From Aplysia californica (Eukaryota > Mollusca > Gastropoda > Aplysiida > Aplysiidae), in NCBI RefSeq assembly GCF_000002075.1, contig NW_004797538.1:692299-756298 (forward strand): DNA of 64,000 bases. The letters are read 5' to 3'. The notes beneath the pieces are model-generated. The model saw nothing but the letters and a program-made list of their open reading frames with translations. It was not told where the DNA came from and searched no databases. Shown piece after piece: positions 45,134 to 56,209 of this stretch; within the stretch, counting starts at the first letter, position 1, and each line of letters begins with the position of its first letter. A program made the translations under genes and the position numbers.

Positions 45134-45371
45134 CTCTTTATCTGTGTCGGCGACAGCGGCTTGGGCACATTCCTTTACGGCGACTTCGACATTAAATTAC
45201 ATTTCGGCAATTGCCGAAAACAGGTCTGTTTTACAGGAAGTTCATTCATTAGATGAAGGACTATCAAAATAGGTTTGCTAGTTTCGATTTAATGACGCTT
45301 TTGTCATTTTTAGATTTTCACCAAAAACAGGCCCTGGCATAGTGGATTTACCGCCCTCGGAGATAAAAGAG
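45134..45371. mobile_element. TTAA-flanked MITE P3
   Basis: 238 bp with TTAA on both sides (45130-45133, 45372-45375). The ends CTCTTTATCTGTG and CGGAGATAAAAGAG are inverted repeats. GC-richer than its surroundings. Confidence 0.75.
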
Positions 45372-45698
45372 TTAATACGTGGTATTGGTTGCATGTGCTC
45401 CAAAAATATTTTGTCCGAATTAAAATTCCAAATGTGAAAAAAAAAGAAAAGTAACAAAAGACTCACGCTTCAAGAAAGAAGCAGCTTTTTCTCTCTCCTG
45501 ACACAATTGTGCTCTGTGAGCTCAGTACACTTGACTAGCTCGCTGACAAAGTTTGACCGTCAGACGTCTCCACGGCCGGCCCAGGACTGGGATTGTCCTA
45601 CACACCAGCACCCAACAAGACCTGTGTTCTGAGAACATACTGGAACAACCAGACATCAATTATATATATATATATGTATAAATATTATATACACAATA

Positions 45699-45868
45699 CA
45701 GTCTAGCACGCACATAGTGAACACCGTGTTAGCGAAAAAAACGCATATAACCAACAGATTTTCAAATCCAGAATTGTTTCTCACACATGTGTATACATAT
45801 AGGCCTAATTCGTACATAGTTAACAGACTTCTGTATCCCACCGATTTCACTATGTTGGTACTAGACTG
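45699..45868. mobile_element. TA-flanked pogo-like MITE
   Basis: 170 bp between TA dinucleotides (45697-45698, 45869-45870). The ends CAGTCTAGCACGCACATAGT and ACTATGTTGGTACTAGACTG are inverted repeats over about 22 bp. Confidence 0.8.
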
Positions 45869-46744
45869 TACAGTTAAATGCACCTCTTGAAGTCAGTTCT
45901 GTAAAAGATATTCATTTCTGAACAGAAAAAACAAAACAAAAAAATCCTCAGCATCTAACCTTCTGCATTCTCAAGACTAAATTACTAAACAAAAAAAACA
46001 ACAAACAAACAAAAAAAACCCTGATGAAAAACACCCAAACCATTGGGCAATATACATTTTATCATGTCTGTACCAGTCTTCCTCATTTTAGGCACATCTG
46101 CTTTTCTAAAACAAAGCAAAATATGGGTAGTTCAAACGCAATATAAAGAGTACCCCCAGTCACAGCCTTGTGATAGCAACGACATCACGAGAAACCAGCC
46201 ACTAAAATATCGGGAGAACTCAAAAGGTAAAAACATCCATCAGATCTCATCTCGCTGCTCACATCTCTGAGCACAACACAAGTTTACCAGTATAGGACCC
46301 CAGCCTCCACCCACTCATTCAAAGCTTTGACAGGTGTACACAATCTCAGGCATCCTGCACACTCCCATCTGAACACGCTCACTTACTAAACAGCCAGGTA
46401 CAAGGCGCACCACACAGTAACAAATATAAGCCCACACATTACTCACTTTCTCACTTACAAAAGGTCTAAACAACCTGAGACGTGCAAGTTATAATGAAAC
46501 TTTTCGTCCAGAATATACCATCAACACTTAGGCAGACAGTCAAAAAACCCAAATGCGTGGCCACAGAATGAAAATAAGAGACACAACATATCAAATTCAG
46601 ATAGTCGAACAAAATCAATCTGCTTGAAAATAAAAAAGATGCACTTTTGTACAGAATCGCGTACACCTTTTTCCTTGTCAAAGACTAGACAGACACAATG
46701 AGAGGACTGCAAACAGTGACGACTGCTAGTACATGTATGTTTAT

Positions 46745-47112
46745 CAGTCTGTTCGCTGCTCAACTTCCTCCTTCTGGCCAAATGTCAGGGAAGTAGAATG
46801 TGATGAAGATTGAGCAAAGAGAAGCATATTGAATTGACACAATAACAGAAAGGGGAAAAGAGACAGAGAGAAACAACAGAGTGGAAAGAAATGAAGTAGG
46901 ACCTCTATCAGTGGCGTCCTCCAATCATCCACACAGTAGAATGTGTCATTTAGTTTTAGTTTCAGATAGAGTTTTATGGCACTCGCAACTGCATAAGGTC
47001 ATATGAGCGCCAGAAGATTAGAGGTGTTACAGGAGAGTAACAAATATAAAAAAGAAGAAGGGGAGATAAGGACGATAGATGTTTGATAGGAAAGAAGGAG
47101 CAACTGACGAGG
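46745..47112 (-). mobile_element. Adjacent reverse SINE-like copies: A (46745-46935) and B (46955-47112)
   Basis: The A copy shows GGATGATTGGAGGACGCCAC and AGGTCCTACTTCATTTC. The B copy shows CCTATCAAACATCTATCG, GTTACTCTCCTGTAACACCT and the 3' end TTGCGAGTGCCATAAAACTC. Confidence 0.75.
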
Positions 47113-47174
47113 ACAGTTTCATGGTACAAGCTACAGACAAAATACAAACTAGAATCTACGTTAGCCTTTCTTTT

Positions 47175-47335
47175 GTGTGTTTGAGTAAAGAGAAGAACAC
47201 ATGAACACAACAATGGCCAATTAGTGCTGGGAAAGTGGAAAGGAAAAGGTAAGACAGGCAACCAGAAATAACCATAGGGGGGGGAAGAAAAGAGGTCGGA
47301 CATACTAGCAGCACCCTCCAACAGCCTTGCCTGCC
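47175..47335 (-). mobile_element. SINE-like family A, reverse
   Basis: Minus strand: GTTGGAGGGTGCTGCTAGTA, GTCCGACCTCTTTTCTTCC, then CCAGCACTAATTGGCC and TTGTGTTCATGTGTTC. Confidence 0.7.
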
Positions 47336-47419
47336 ACATCATCTGTTTAGAATGGAGACGACAGGACACAAGCTAAACACAGCTGTATAATTCATCAAAG
47401 AGAATACCAGAAAAAAAAG

Positions 47420-47700
47420 TTGTATAAAATACAGATCAGGATGAGAAGATAAAGAACAAAGAGTAAATGCAAAGGCAAAAAAAATATTTAAAAAGTTAAC
47501 TGTTGAAACTACTGAACCAGTTCTCAGATCTGAAGACCGTACTTTTTACCATAAAATACACATTGGGACATACAAAAATAATGAACACTGCACTGAGTAA
47601 ATGCAAAGAAAAAAAAAAAGGTAACTGTTGAAACAATAAAAAACAGTTCTCAGATCTGAAAGGAATACTCTCTCACATAAAATACAGATCAGCGGTACAG
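47420..47700. repeat. Degenerate tandem repeat of about 125-140 bp
   Basis: Two main units share GAGTAAATGCAAAG, GTTAACTGTTGAAAC/GGTAACTGTTGAAAC, CAGTTCTCAGATCTGAA and CATAAAATACA. A partial unit precedes them. Confidence 0.75.
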
Positions 47701-47837
47701 CCACCTCAGGCCAGTTTACAATGGAAATAAAAACAACAACATCAAAAGGCAAAACCAAATGTCCAGGTGGAGTGAAGATAGAGAAACAAACTTGCATTTT
47801 TCATCTGTAGGTAAGCTACAAACACCAACCAATGTGT

Positions 47838-47888
<51 letters not shown>
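47838..47888. repeat. (CA)n microsatellite
   Basis: About 25 CA units. Confidence 0.97.
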
Positions 47889-47889
<1 letters not shown>

Positions 47890-48394
47890 TTTGGAATGTG
47901 TACAACTTACATAGAATCAAGACCGGAGGGTTTCTTTGCACATCATCACAGCCTGACACAACATCATCCTAACCAGACTGGATCATCATCAAAACTCCAC
48001 AGACTCTCAACCACACTTGCACACATCCATCACATCTGCCATCAGTAGACGCACATAGCAGAATAAGTTATAGTCGCAGTCTATGCCTTAGCAAAAACAG
48101 CTTTTCACATCTCTGACATGCCTTACCAGAATGTCTCTTTACCCCCCCCCCCTGCCCCTTCCAACTCCCTCCAAACTCAATTTTAAAAAGATGAACAGAA
48201 CAAGCAAAACAACACCTAAAAGTAAAAAAAAATCAGTGTCATCCTAATTTCAGATTTTTAAAACTTTCTGGTCAGGATATGGGCTTCATAAAAAAAAGAA
48301 ACGTTCATCCAGAAATTTCAGGAAGTAGGAAAATTACCTCATAACAAATTCACAGCCCAAGACGCACTCTTTTAAAAAAATTTTTTTTTAGCAG

Positions 48395-48540
48395 AGGGTT
48401 TTACGGCGCTCGCAACTGCACAAGGTCATATGAGTGCCAAGGGGTGGGTGTCAACAGAGAAATCCTTACACGAAATCAGACTTACTCTGCTCACCTCTCT
48501 AGATTCAACAGCACAAAGTCTGCTTCGACTATCAAGAGAC
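48395..48540 (-). mobile_element. SINE-like family C, 3' part, reverse
   Basis: Minus strand: CTTGATAGTCGAAGCAGACT-like start, then TGTTGACACCCACCCCTTGG and the hairpin GGCACTCATATGACC...GCGAGCGCCGTAAAACC. Matches 55.53 and 63.23 kb. Confidence 0.7.
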
Positions 48541-48559
48541 ACACACTCGCTTCAGTCAC

Positions 48560-50200
48560 TTCTTCCAATATCATAGCACAGGGCACCAGGTCAGTGATGG
48601 AACAACAACCCTGCACCACCAATACGACACACGTACACAGTCTACCACGGCGCTAACACACAAACTACACACTTAGAGCTGGAACACACCTCATGTACAG
48701 CTCTTAACACACCAGTGCATGGCTCTACAAACACAGGTACAATGCCTTCTAACAAACTAGGACACACACCATGGAAGCATCTAGGTGAGAATCTGTCTCT
48801 AAAACCTTTCTAAACACTTGAGTAGCTACATGGGGGGGGGGGGGGGGGGGGGGGACGACCCTTCACATTGGAACCTTCCCTAAGTTTTCTCTCAGACAGT
48901 CTGTATTAAGTTTTCTCTCAGACTGTCTGTATCCTACAACAGTTCCTCAGCAATTTGATTAGCAACCAAAACAAAGCCATCTTTTATACAACCTGATTAA
49001 TTGTGGACGGTCTGAAATAGACAAAGTCACATTCTAAGTTTCCAATTTCATTTTTGCAACCGTTAACTTCTGTGTAACAACTTTCTCAGAGCCTCTTGAA
49101 AGTTTTAACTCTGAAAATTACGGTGCAGTACCACTGCAAGATATAGCCCTCTAGGATTTTGTAGTTATTGGACTCAAAGTTTGTCATTTTTTTTCTTCTC
49201 TTCCTCATCCCCATTGTGGAAAAGTCTTCCCTGAAAAACGGGAAATCACTCAAAAAAATTCTCGCACCGCCTCTCACACAGCACCCCCTCCGAGGACAAA
49301 AGCTACCCATGAAGCAACCACAAACTAACAACCCACAGGGACACCCTTCCACCCTCCCGCAACGTTCCACACAGAGTTCTGGAGGTAGCCTCGATTGCCC
49401 ACCAACGCGTCCGTCAAACAGCGAGGTCAGCGGTAGGTGAGAGTTGGACATCTCGTGCCCAGTCACGCTGGAGGTAAAAACACCATGATTGAGGTACGGC
49501 AGACAGCCAGCCAAGCTGCAACAACAGCAACAACAAGAACAACATATGCTCAGCCTGAAAATGTCACAGCCAATCTCGTAATAACCAAAGAATGAGCAAA
49601 CGTATTATGCAGGCACATATACATATTTATATGCAAGTGCGCACATACGTAATCCAACATGAGCACCGAGCTTATACGGTGTCTACATCAACATTTGTGA
49701 GGTGAAAACAGCTGCTGCAGCACAATTATAGAACTGATCCTTTCTCAGAATTCGATAGAAGGCCACACAGCCCTTTCCTTCACCGCACTCTTCCTCAGCA
49801 TCCCGAAGAGCTGCCTTTGTCTTACTCTCAAACAGGAAGACAAAATACACACAGGAAGCGGAGACTCAAAGGAGGCCAAACCCTCATTCCCTCATGAATT
49901 CAAAGTAGGTGGAGGAGCATTAAAAGCCCTTATTCTTCACACTTGAACAGAAAGCCCCCTCTCCCACTTTGAACGGACAAACCAAATCTTTCCTCTCCTC
50001 CATATTGCACAAAAATCTCTTGCTCAAACCCTGCTGCCTGCCCCTTCCACATCGGGTCAACAATCCTGCCTGCAACAGACGAGCCACCCCTCCCAAATCA
50101 GATTGGCGACACCTCTCAAACAAATCTTCCCACGTCCGACCAAAGGCTTGACACCTCAAATAAGACCAAAGACTTCCTAAATCATACCAGGGATCATATT
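48560..50200. other. Region downstream of the minus-strand terminal exon
   Basis: A G tract (48832-48854) and a tandem duplication of TTTTCTCTCAGACAGTCTG near 48874-48932. The rest is A/C-rich. On the transcript model this is 3' UTR. A 142-codon minus frame at 49086-49514 has no domain and no splice support. Confidence 0.45.
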
Positions 50201-50206
50201 GGAGAC

Positions 50207-50525
50207 TCGGAGACTCCTCCCACATCATATCGGAGATTTCTCCCACATCATACAAGAGACTCCTTCCATATCATATAAGAGACTCCTCCCACATCATATA
50301 AGAGACTCCTCCCACATCATATAAGAGACTCCTCCCACATCATATAAGAGACTCCTCCCATATCATATAAGAGACTCCTCCCACATCATATAAGAGACTC
50401 CTCCCACATCATACAAGAGACTCTTCCCACATCATATAAGAGACTCCTTCCACATCATATAAGAGACTCCTCCCCCATCATATAAGAGACTCCTCCTACA
50501 TCATACAAGAGACTCCTCCCCTTCC
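50207..50525. repeat. 23-bp minisatellite spanning the stop codon of the minus-strand gene
   Basis: About 14 units of GAGACTCCTCCCACATCATA-TAA with few changes. Read on the minus strand, each unit contains GAGGAGTCTCTTRTATGA. The unit nearest the gene supplies the last codons and stop (Glu-Glu-Ser-Leu-Val-stop, 50501-50518). Confidence 0.93.
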
Positions 50526-51718
50526 TCCCAATCATCATCCGTGTCCTCATTGAAACAAAGCGGTTTCTTGTCTCCAGCCCCGCGATGTCGCGTCAGAGAC
50601 GAGGCGCCGACGGCTTTGTGCTGAGCACCGTGGCTCTGGCCGGGCGACTGTGGCTGGGGTCTGTGCTGGGGGGACGGCTGATGTCGATGAGCGTACGGCT
50701 GGGCGGGGTGGGGAGTGGGTTGGGAGTGGTACAGCTGTGCAGGAGGGGCTTTCACAGGAGTGGAGGGGTAGGAAGAGGAGGAGGAGGGGGAGGAGTGTAG
50801 CCGGTCCATGGCACTCTGGTTCTGCCTGGCCATCTCAGTCTGCACGTACAGCAACAGCTTTTCTTTCAAATCCAAGGCGGAGGTGGACTCCTTGGCCTTC
50901 TCTTGTTGACCCAACGGGAACAAGCCGAGACTTGCCAGGTCGAGGTCAAGGTCTCGCTGTGAGAACGCCAAAGTCTGAGGGGGGGCAGCTGCTGAGGTCC
51001 GGGGAATGCCGTGGCTGCTGCTGCTGCTATTCAGGGAGGACTGTTGTTGATGCTGCTGCTGTTGCCTCTGGTGCTGCTGCAGCATCTGCTGGTGGTGGTA
51101 CTGGTGCTGCTGGAGCTGATGCAGCTGGTGAATCTCTTCCAGGGAGTGCTGCTGGTACGGACTGGGCTGTGAGGACTGAGGAGGGAGGCGTGGGGCGACC
51201 GTCGTCACAGACGCCATAGTCAACTGTGAGTTCTGTCGGCCATGGGGAGGGGTGAGCCGCAACTGCTGCTGCTGCTGTAGCTGCCATCTCATCTGCTGCT
51301 GTTGCTGAAACTGCTGCTGCTGAATGCAGTCGCTGTTCACTCGCCAGCTGAGCTCTCCCTCTGTGGTCGCGGGCTGGTCTAGTCTGTTGGGCAAAGACTT
51401 GTGTCGGAGGATCGGGCTGATGCGCTGGTGGGCAGGGAGGGTTGGGGCCGCGAGCCCGTCGCTGCTCAGGGTGACCTCTGCCAGGTCGGAGCTTGGGGAA
51501 CTGTCCAGACTGGGGAACACCAGGCTGTCCTGGCTGAGGGAGATGTGTGGCTGGGGCAGCAGTGGCTGCTGGGCGGAATGCTGCTGCTGCTGTTGTTGTT
51601 GTTGCTGTTGTTGGCTGATGATGGTGGTGGTGGTGGTGATGGATGGAGGAGTAAAGGGCTGGCCATCTGCCTCTGATCTCTCACTACGACCGTTGGTGAA
51701 ACGAACTCGCTTCTCGTA
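50501..51718 (-). CDS. Terminal exon of a large unidentified protein, tail ending ESLV
   Basis: An acceptor with a strong pyrimidine tract (CTTCCTCTGTCCCCAG) precedes 51718. The exon starts at a codon boundary and codes 405 residues to TGA at 50501-50503. It opens Y-E-K-R-V-R-F-T-N-G, where K-R-V-R-F fits the RVxF docking motif for protein phosphatase 1. Next come a Thr run, a Gln run near 51581-51613, more Gln-rich blocks (51260-51325) and a His/Gln block (51040-51160). A Ser/Pro-rich part follows, with one likely helix D-L-K-E-K-L-L-L-Y-V-Q-T-E-M-A-R-Q-N. It ends D-T-D-D-D-W-E-E-G-E-E-S-L-V. The last three residues fit a class I PDZ ligand (S/T-x-hydrophobic), as on channels, receptors and adhesion proteins. 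I do not recognise the family. The rest of the gene lies beyond the right edge of the window. Confidence 0.8.
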   Translation of the reverse strand, partial: YEKRVRFTNGRSERSEADGQPFTPPSITTTTTIISQQQQQQQQQQQHSAQQPLLPQPHISLSQDSLVFPSLDSSPSSDLAEVTLSSDGLAAPTLPAHQRISPILRHKSLPNRLDQPATTEGELSWRVNSDCIQQQQFQQQQQMRWQLQQQQQLRLTPPHGRQNSQLTMASVTTVAPRLPPQSSQPSPYQQHSLEEIHQLHQLQQHQYHHQQMLQQHQRQQQQHQQQSSLNSSSSSHGIPRTSAAAPPQTLAFSQRDLDLDLASLGLFPLGQQEKAKESTSALDLKEKLLLYVQTEMARQNQSAMDRLHSSPSSSSSYPSTPVKAPPAQLYHSQPTPHPAQPYAHRHQPSPQHRPQPQSPGQSHGAQHKAVGASSLTRHRGAGDKKPLCFNEDTDDDWEEGEESLV

Positions 51719-51889
51719 CTGGGGACAGAGGAAGCAGGAATCATTTCAGAGATTCAAACGTCCGGCACAATACAGACATACACTCCAAGAAAAATCTAGC
51801 TGAACAACAGGCTTTATGTTATTTTGACGCCCACTGGCATCAAAGTCAGTAAAAGCACACGCTCTTTATAATAACATGCCACAACTTAA

Positions 51890-52443
51890 CCCTTTGAGCC
51901 TAGACCTCCTGAGGCTACCATGCCTCTCTGACTGTAATCCTGAGCTATTCACGCCTATATTTCTCTCACATTTATATTGTCATCAAAATCACATTCCATA
52001 TCCCACTCAAGGTAGTCCTCGTCATTACCAGCATTTAATTCGGAAAGATAAAAAAAATAATCAATAACGTCCTGTATAGTAAACACTGTTCTCTGTGCGC
52101 ATTTTGTCCCGCACACGGGGGGGCGCAGCAGACTTTAGGGATGGGGTCTCACTCACTGTTGTATCGATGGCAAGGCATACAGGCAATCTTACGTGCTCCC
52201 AGTGTACCGGTGGCTAGGCATACAGGCAATCTTACGCGCTCCCCGTGTACTGGTGGCTAGGCATACAGGCAATCTTACGTGCTCCCAGTGTACCGGTGGC
52301 TAGGCATACAGGCAATCTTACGCGCTCCTGGTGTATCGGTGGCTAGGCATACAGGCAATCTTACGTGCTCCCGGTGTACCGGTGGCTAGGCATACAGGCA
52401 ATCTTACGCGCTCCCAGTGTACCGGTGGCTAGGGCTCAAAGGG
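51890..52443. mobile_element. TTAA-flanked MITE P2 with internal satellite
   Basis: 554 bp with TTAA on both sides (51886-51889, 52444-52447). The ends CCCTTTGAGCCTA and TAGGGCTCAAAGGG are near-perfect inverted repeats, as in piggyBac-type elements. The right half is a tandem repeat (52157-52432). It lies in the intron before the terminal exon. Confidence 0.88.
52157..52432. repeat. 43-bp tandem repeat with dimeric order
   Basis: Six to seven units of GTGTACCGGTGGCTAGGCAT-ACAGGCAATCTTACGYGCTCCCA. Units alternate ACGTGCTCC and ACGCGCTCC along the array. Confidence 0.92.
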
Positions 52444-52449
52444 TTAAGC

Positions 52450-54050
52450 ATACACATGCACTGGCTCTTTGATCAACTCACAGAATGCTCTTAAACATGC
52501 TGGGACTTTGTGTCAGACATGCACTCACAATAATAAATAGCATTTGTATTGAGCTTTGAAATTATATTTTATATACAAATGCTCTTTATTTATTTATTCA
52601 TGACATTCATTTATTTATTTACTTATTCATTCATGTATTCTAAACACGGTGCGGCACAATTCTTTTGCAGGTGCTGAGAACTCATTAGATATCCAGGGAC
52701 TACTCTAGAAATTATGGGAGTGTCTTGTCCTTTGTTAGGTGCTCTTAAATTATTCGCATACCGACTCGCTTCTGTAGAATTATTGAAATTGTGACTGGAG
52801 GGGGAAGGGGAATAGATGTAAAGCAAATATCACCCTGAACTATTTGTTTGAGAGAAAAAGGAAAACTGCAAACAGAATTAAATACAAGCTCAAAGTCATG
52901 ACACATATCCACTTTAAAAAAAACAAACTCAGAAAATTACGGGTCTATTTAACAGACCAACTTAATGTGAAAAGGAAACAGACATAACTTCATCAAGCAC
53001 ATCATGTGCTTAAAATCAAATGTGAACTGAGAACATTCTAATATTCAGGGGAAAAAAACCAATTGCATGCGAAAGACAGTGTCAAAACGAAACAGGCATG
53101 AAAACTTTCAGCTGCATCCACGGAGGGTGAAAAAATTCGTAAGAGACAAGAGTGACAAGCAGAAGAAGAGAAGCGGTCATTTCGCTTGCATGAGAAGGGA
53201 GCCAAGAGAGAACAAAAATCTCCCCCCTCCCCATGCTATTAGTAAAATTTAGTGAGAGACAGAAAAGAAAAAAAAAGCAATTAGTAAAATTTAGTGAAAG
53301 ACAAGATTGAAACAAAGCTATAAAGTCCCAGATAAGCAAGAAGTGTTAGTGGGCATGTAAAATTGAAAGATTGGGGGGAAAAAGACTAAAAGAGTCCACA
53401 AAAACTAAAGACTTTGATCTAGGGAGAAAGACTGCAAGCTAAAAATAAAAAATTAGGGCAACTACGAACTAAGATATAAAAGTTAAGTCACATAAACAGA
53501 TTCTTCTTTATTTCCCCCTCTGCATCTAGTTACATATCCCTGAATCAAAACCACTGAAAGAGAAATGCTAATTCCACCCAACAAAATGGGGGGAATTTCT
53601 AAATCACGAAAAAAAGGCAAAAGTTCAATAGAACTAAGAGAAAAAAAAACAACAACAGCAAAAAAACAAACCAAATGAACCATCAATTCAATCTAGTAGT
53701 TTCAGAAAGAACTAGATCTAATACACATAATATTAGCACTACAAATCAGACAAATGATATTTAGCTTTTGAACTAAATAAAGGTCTGAACAAACTAAGAC
53801 AAAAATAAAAAAACCCCGCAATGAGCCTTGAATTTTCCAAGCCAAACGATACTGTGTAAAAAAAAATACACCAAAAAAAACCAAACAGCCCTCGTGAAAA
53901 ATAGCAAAACAAGAAAGAATCAAACAACAGCATGCCGATCGGCCACACGGTGGGTTGCAAGGAGTTAAAAATCCATGCAGGTCTACATCACAAGCTGTGG
54001 GTTAATAATAGTTTGTCTTTGTTACAGCAAATCTATGAGGTATGGACTTA
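52450..54050. other. Intron of the minus-strand gene, no recognised element
   Basis: A-rich DNA with a short duplication of TTAGTAAAATTTAGTGA at 53240-53300. No exon or mobile element recognised. Confidence 0.5.
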
Positions 54051-54059
54051 CCTTGTCTA

Positions 54060-54625
54060 ACATTCACTCTGAGAGCATGGACAGGGAGGGAGAAAAACGC
54101 ATTCTAGTCAGTATGGGACAGCATTATTATGCTACAAACACAAACACACACACATAATATCCTTTCTCACTGCATGGAGTGAGACGGAAAAAAAATGCAT
54201 TCCTGTCAGTAGAGGGAGACACTATTATTCTATGAATACAAATAAATACATACATATAAAACGACTTAATATCCTTTTTCACAGCATGGACTGAGAGGGG
54301 AAAAATAATGCACTCATGTCAGTATTAGACTGCACTATTATTATACAAACACAAAGGAATACACAAGACACAAATACAAACTATGACTTTATAGCCATGC
54401 TAAACACAAAGAAATACACAAACACATACTATGACTTTCTAGCCATTCTCACAGCATGGAGTGAGATGGAACAAAAACACATTCTCCACCTCGTCAGTTT
54501 GGGAAAGCACAAGTATCGGAAACACCACGCACACATTCCCATGTGAATGCACGTGCACACTGTTGAAATAATACTCACTCATGTGAAAGTCAGGAAGTAA
54601 AAATGCATTCTGGTCAGTGGCACAG
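54060..54625. repeat. Degenerate tandem repeat of about 120 bp
   Basis: Four to five diverged units share GCATGGAGTGAGA, AATGCATTCTGGTCAGT and ACACTATTATTCTA-like words with CA-rich spacers. Confidence 0.75.
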
Positions 54626-54644
54626 GGCAGTACGCACATGTCAA

Positions 54645-54755
54645 AACACACACACACACTCTAACACACAAACAATACACACACACACTCTCACACACAA
54701 ACAATACACACACACACACTCACTCACACACACACACTCACACACACAACACAAT
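54645..54755. repeat. (CA)n microsatellite
   Basis: CA units with CT interruptions. The open frames across it are artefacts. Confidence 0.95.
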
Positions 54756-54984
54756 AAGTCTCACAGGTGCACAGAAGACAGGTGAGCACATACATAAATC
54801 ACCCCATCACATACACTTAACAATACGCAACACATGTCACACAAGCACACCACACATGTGAACAAGGACGCGCACAGACAAACAAAATATTCAGTTGCAA
54901 ACAGTGCAAGCAACATGCACAGGGCAGGTAAAAAGTAGAGAAAACCCACACACAGACAAGACAATGGCCACTCAAGTTTCCTTT

Positions 54985-55345
54985 TAGTAACAGTTTTACA
55001 GCACTTGCAACACAATAAGTTCATCATATATAAGTGCTGAAGATTGGAGGTGTCACAAACGAGTAACAAACACAAACAAGAAGGAGGGGGAGATCAGGAA
55101 GGTAGACGTTCGATAGGAAAAAAAAGGAGCAAATCTCACTAGAGCACCTGCTAACCACCTGCAGAGGGGAGATAAGGATGGTAGACATTTGATAGGAAAG
55201 GAGCAGTAAACTGCATCAGAGCACCCTCCAACCATCCACAATGGTTACTTAGTTCTCGGAAAAAGAAAGAGAGACAGAAGTAAATCAAAGAGAGCTGGTA
55301 AAGAAGTGGCTCCCGCCAGTGGTGCTCTCAACACCCACCCACCCA
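54985..55345 (-). mobile_element. Cluster of reverse SINE-like copies (B, partial B, partial A)
   Basis: A full B copy at 54985-55160 (3' end TTGCAAGTGCTGTAAAACTG) is followed by a head-half B copy at 55161-55242 (GGTTGGAGGGTGCTCTGATG) and a partial A copy at about 55260-55345 (GCACCACTGGCGGGAGCC). Confidence 0.65.
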
Positions 55346-55424
55346 CCCACCTGGGCACGCACATCGCCAAACGACAGACAGACAGACTGATTGTCAAGAC
55401 ATGAGCACTGCTGTAAATACAAAT

Positions 55425-55910
55425 TTAGCTTTTTTGAGTTTGAGTAAAAAAAACTAGCACATCGACACAATAATGGTCTTTTAGTGCTGGGACAAAGTAA
55501 GACACAGAAATATATATATTAAAAAAAATTTTAGTAGAGGGTTTTTCGGTGCTCCCAACAGCATAAGGTCATATGAGCGCCACGGGGCGGGTGTCAACAG
55601 AGAAGTCTTTACAGGGAATCAGACTTACTCTGCTCACCTCTCTAGCTTCAACAGCACAAGGTCTGCTTCAACTATCAAGGCACCCCAAAAATAGCAGGTC
55701 ACAAGAGAGTGACAAACATACAAAAGAAGTAGAAGAAAACGACAATAGTAAGGATTAGGAAAGAAAAAGCAGCAGTTCCCTGTTGTAGATCAGGCAGTTA
55801 TGAGCGTGACATGAGTCAGCCCATTTACAATTCTACTGTGCTTGAACGAGAAATGTCCCCCCTTTGGGAATGGCCTAAAGACACTACAGTCAGTGGCACT
55901 GCCCCGGGGG
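55425..55910 (-). mobile_element. Reverse A fragment next to family C copy
   Basis: The A 3' part (55425-55510) holds CCCAGCACTAAAAGACC and TTGTGTCGATGTGC. The C copy (55530-55910) matches 63225-63596 along its length, including GGCGCTCATATGACCTTATG and GGCAGTGCCACTGACTG. Confidence 0.7.
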
Positions 55911-56209
55911 GTAGACAGACAGAAATGGTCATTTTTAGGCACAAAGGGGCTATCCTGAAAAATGTTGTTTTGAGAAAACGGAAGATAAAGTTTTTGCCCC
56001 TTGTTCAGTTTCTTTAAAAGACAAGGAGAATTTTCTCTATAACCAAATAAATATATACACACCAGTGAAACCAAACTTCTCCTGTAGGTAGAGCAATGCC
56101 CACTTTTGGCGTAGGTCAAGATTTCTGGTAACCCCCCAAATCTGGGTTAGCCTGCTTGTCCTTAAAAGCGACCAAATAACTGAGGGGAAAGTAAAGAAGT
56201 AGGACTCAC

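Noticed and set aside
49086-49514. 142-codon minus-strand frame
   Set aside because: No domain, no splice support, irregular composition. Better read as 3' UTR.
50207-50525. CRISPR-like array
   Set aside because: Units are contiguous with no unique spacers, in a eukaryotic genome. It is a minisatellite.
50585-51803. Plus-strand frames opposite the Gln-rich terminal exon
   Set aside because: CAG/CTG-rich DNA is open in several frames. The minus frame has the acceptor, phase agreement and a plausible tail. The plus frames have none.
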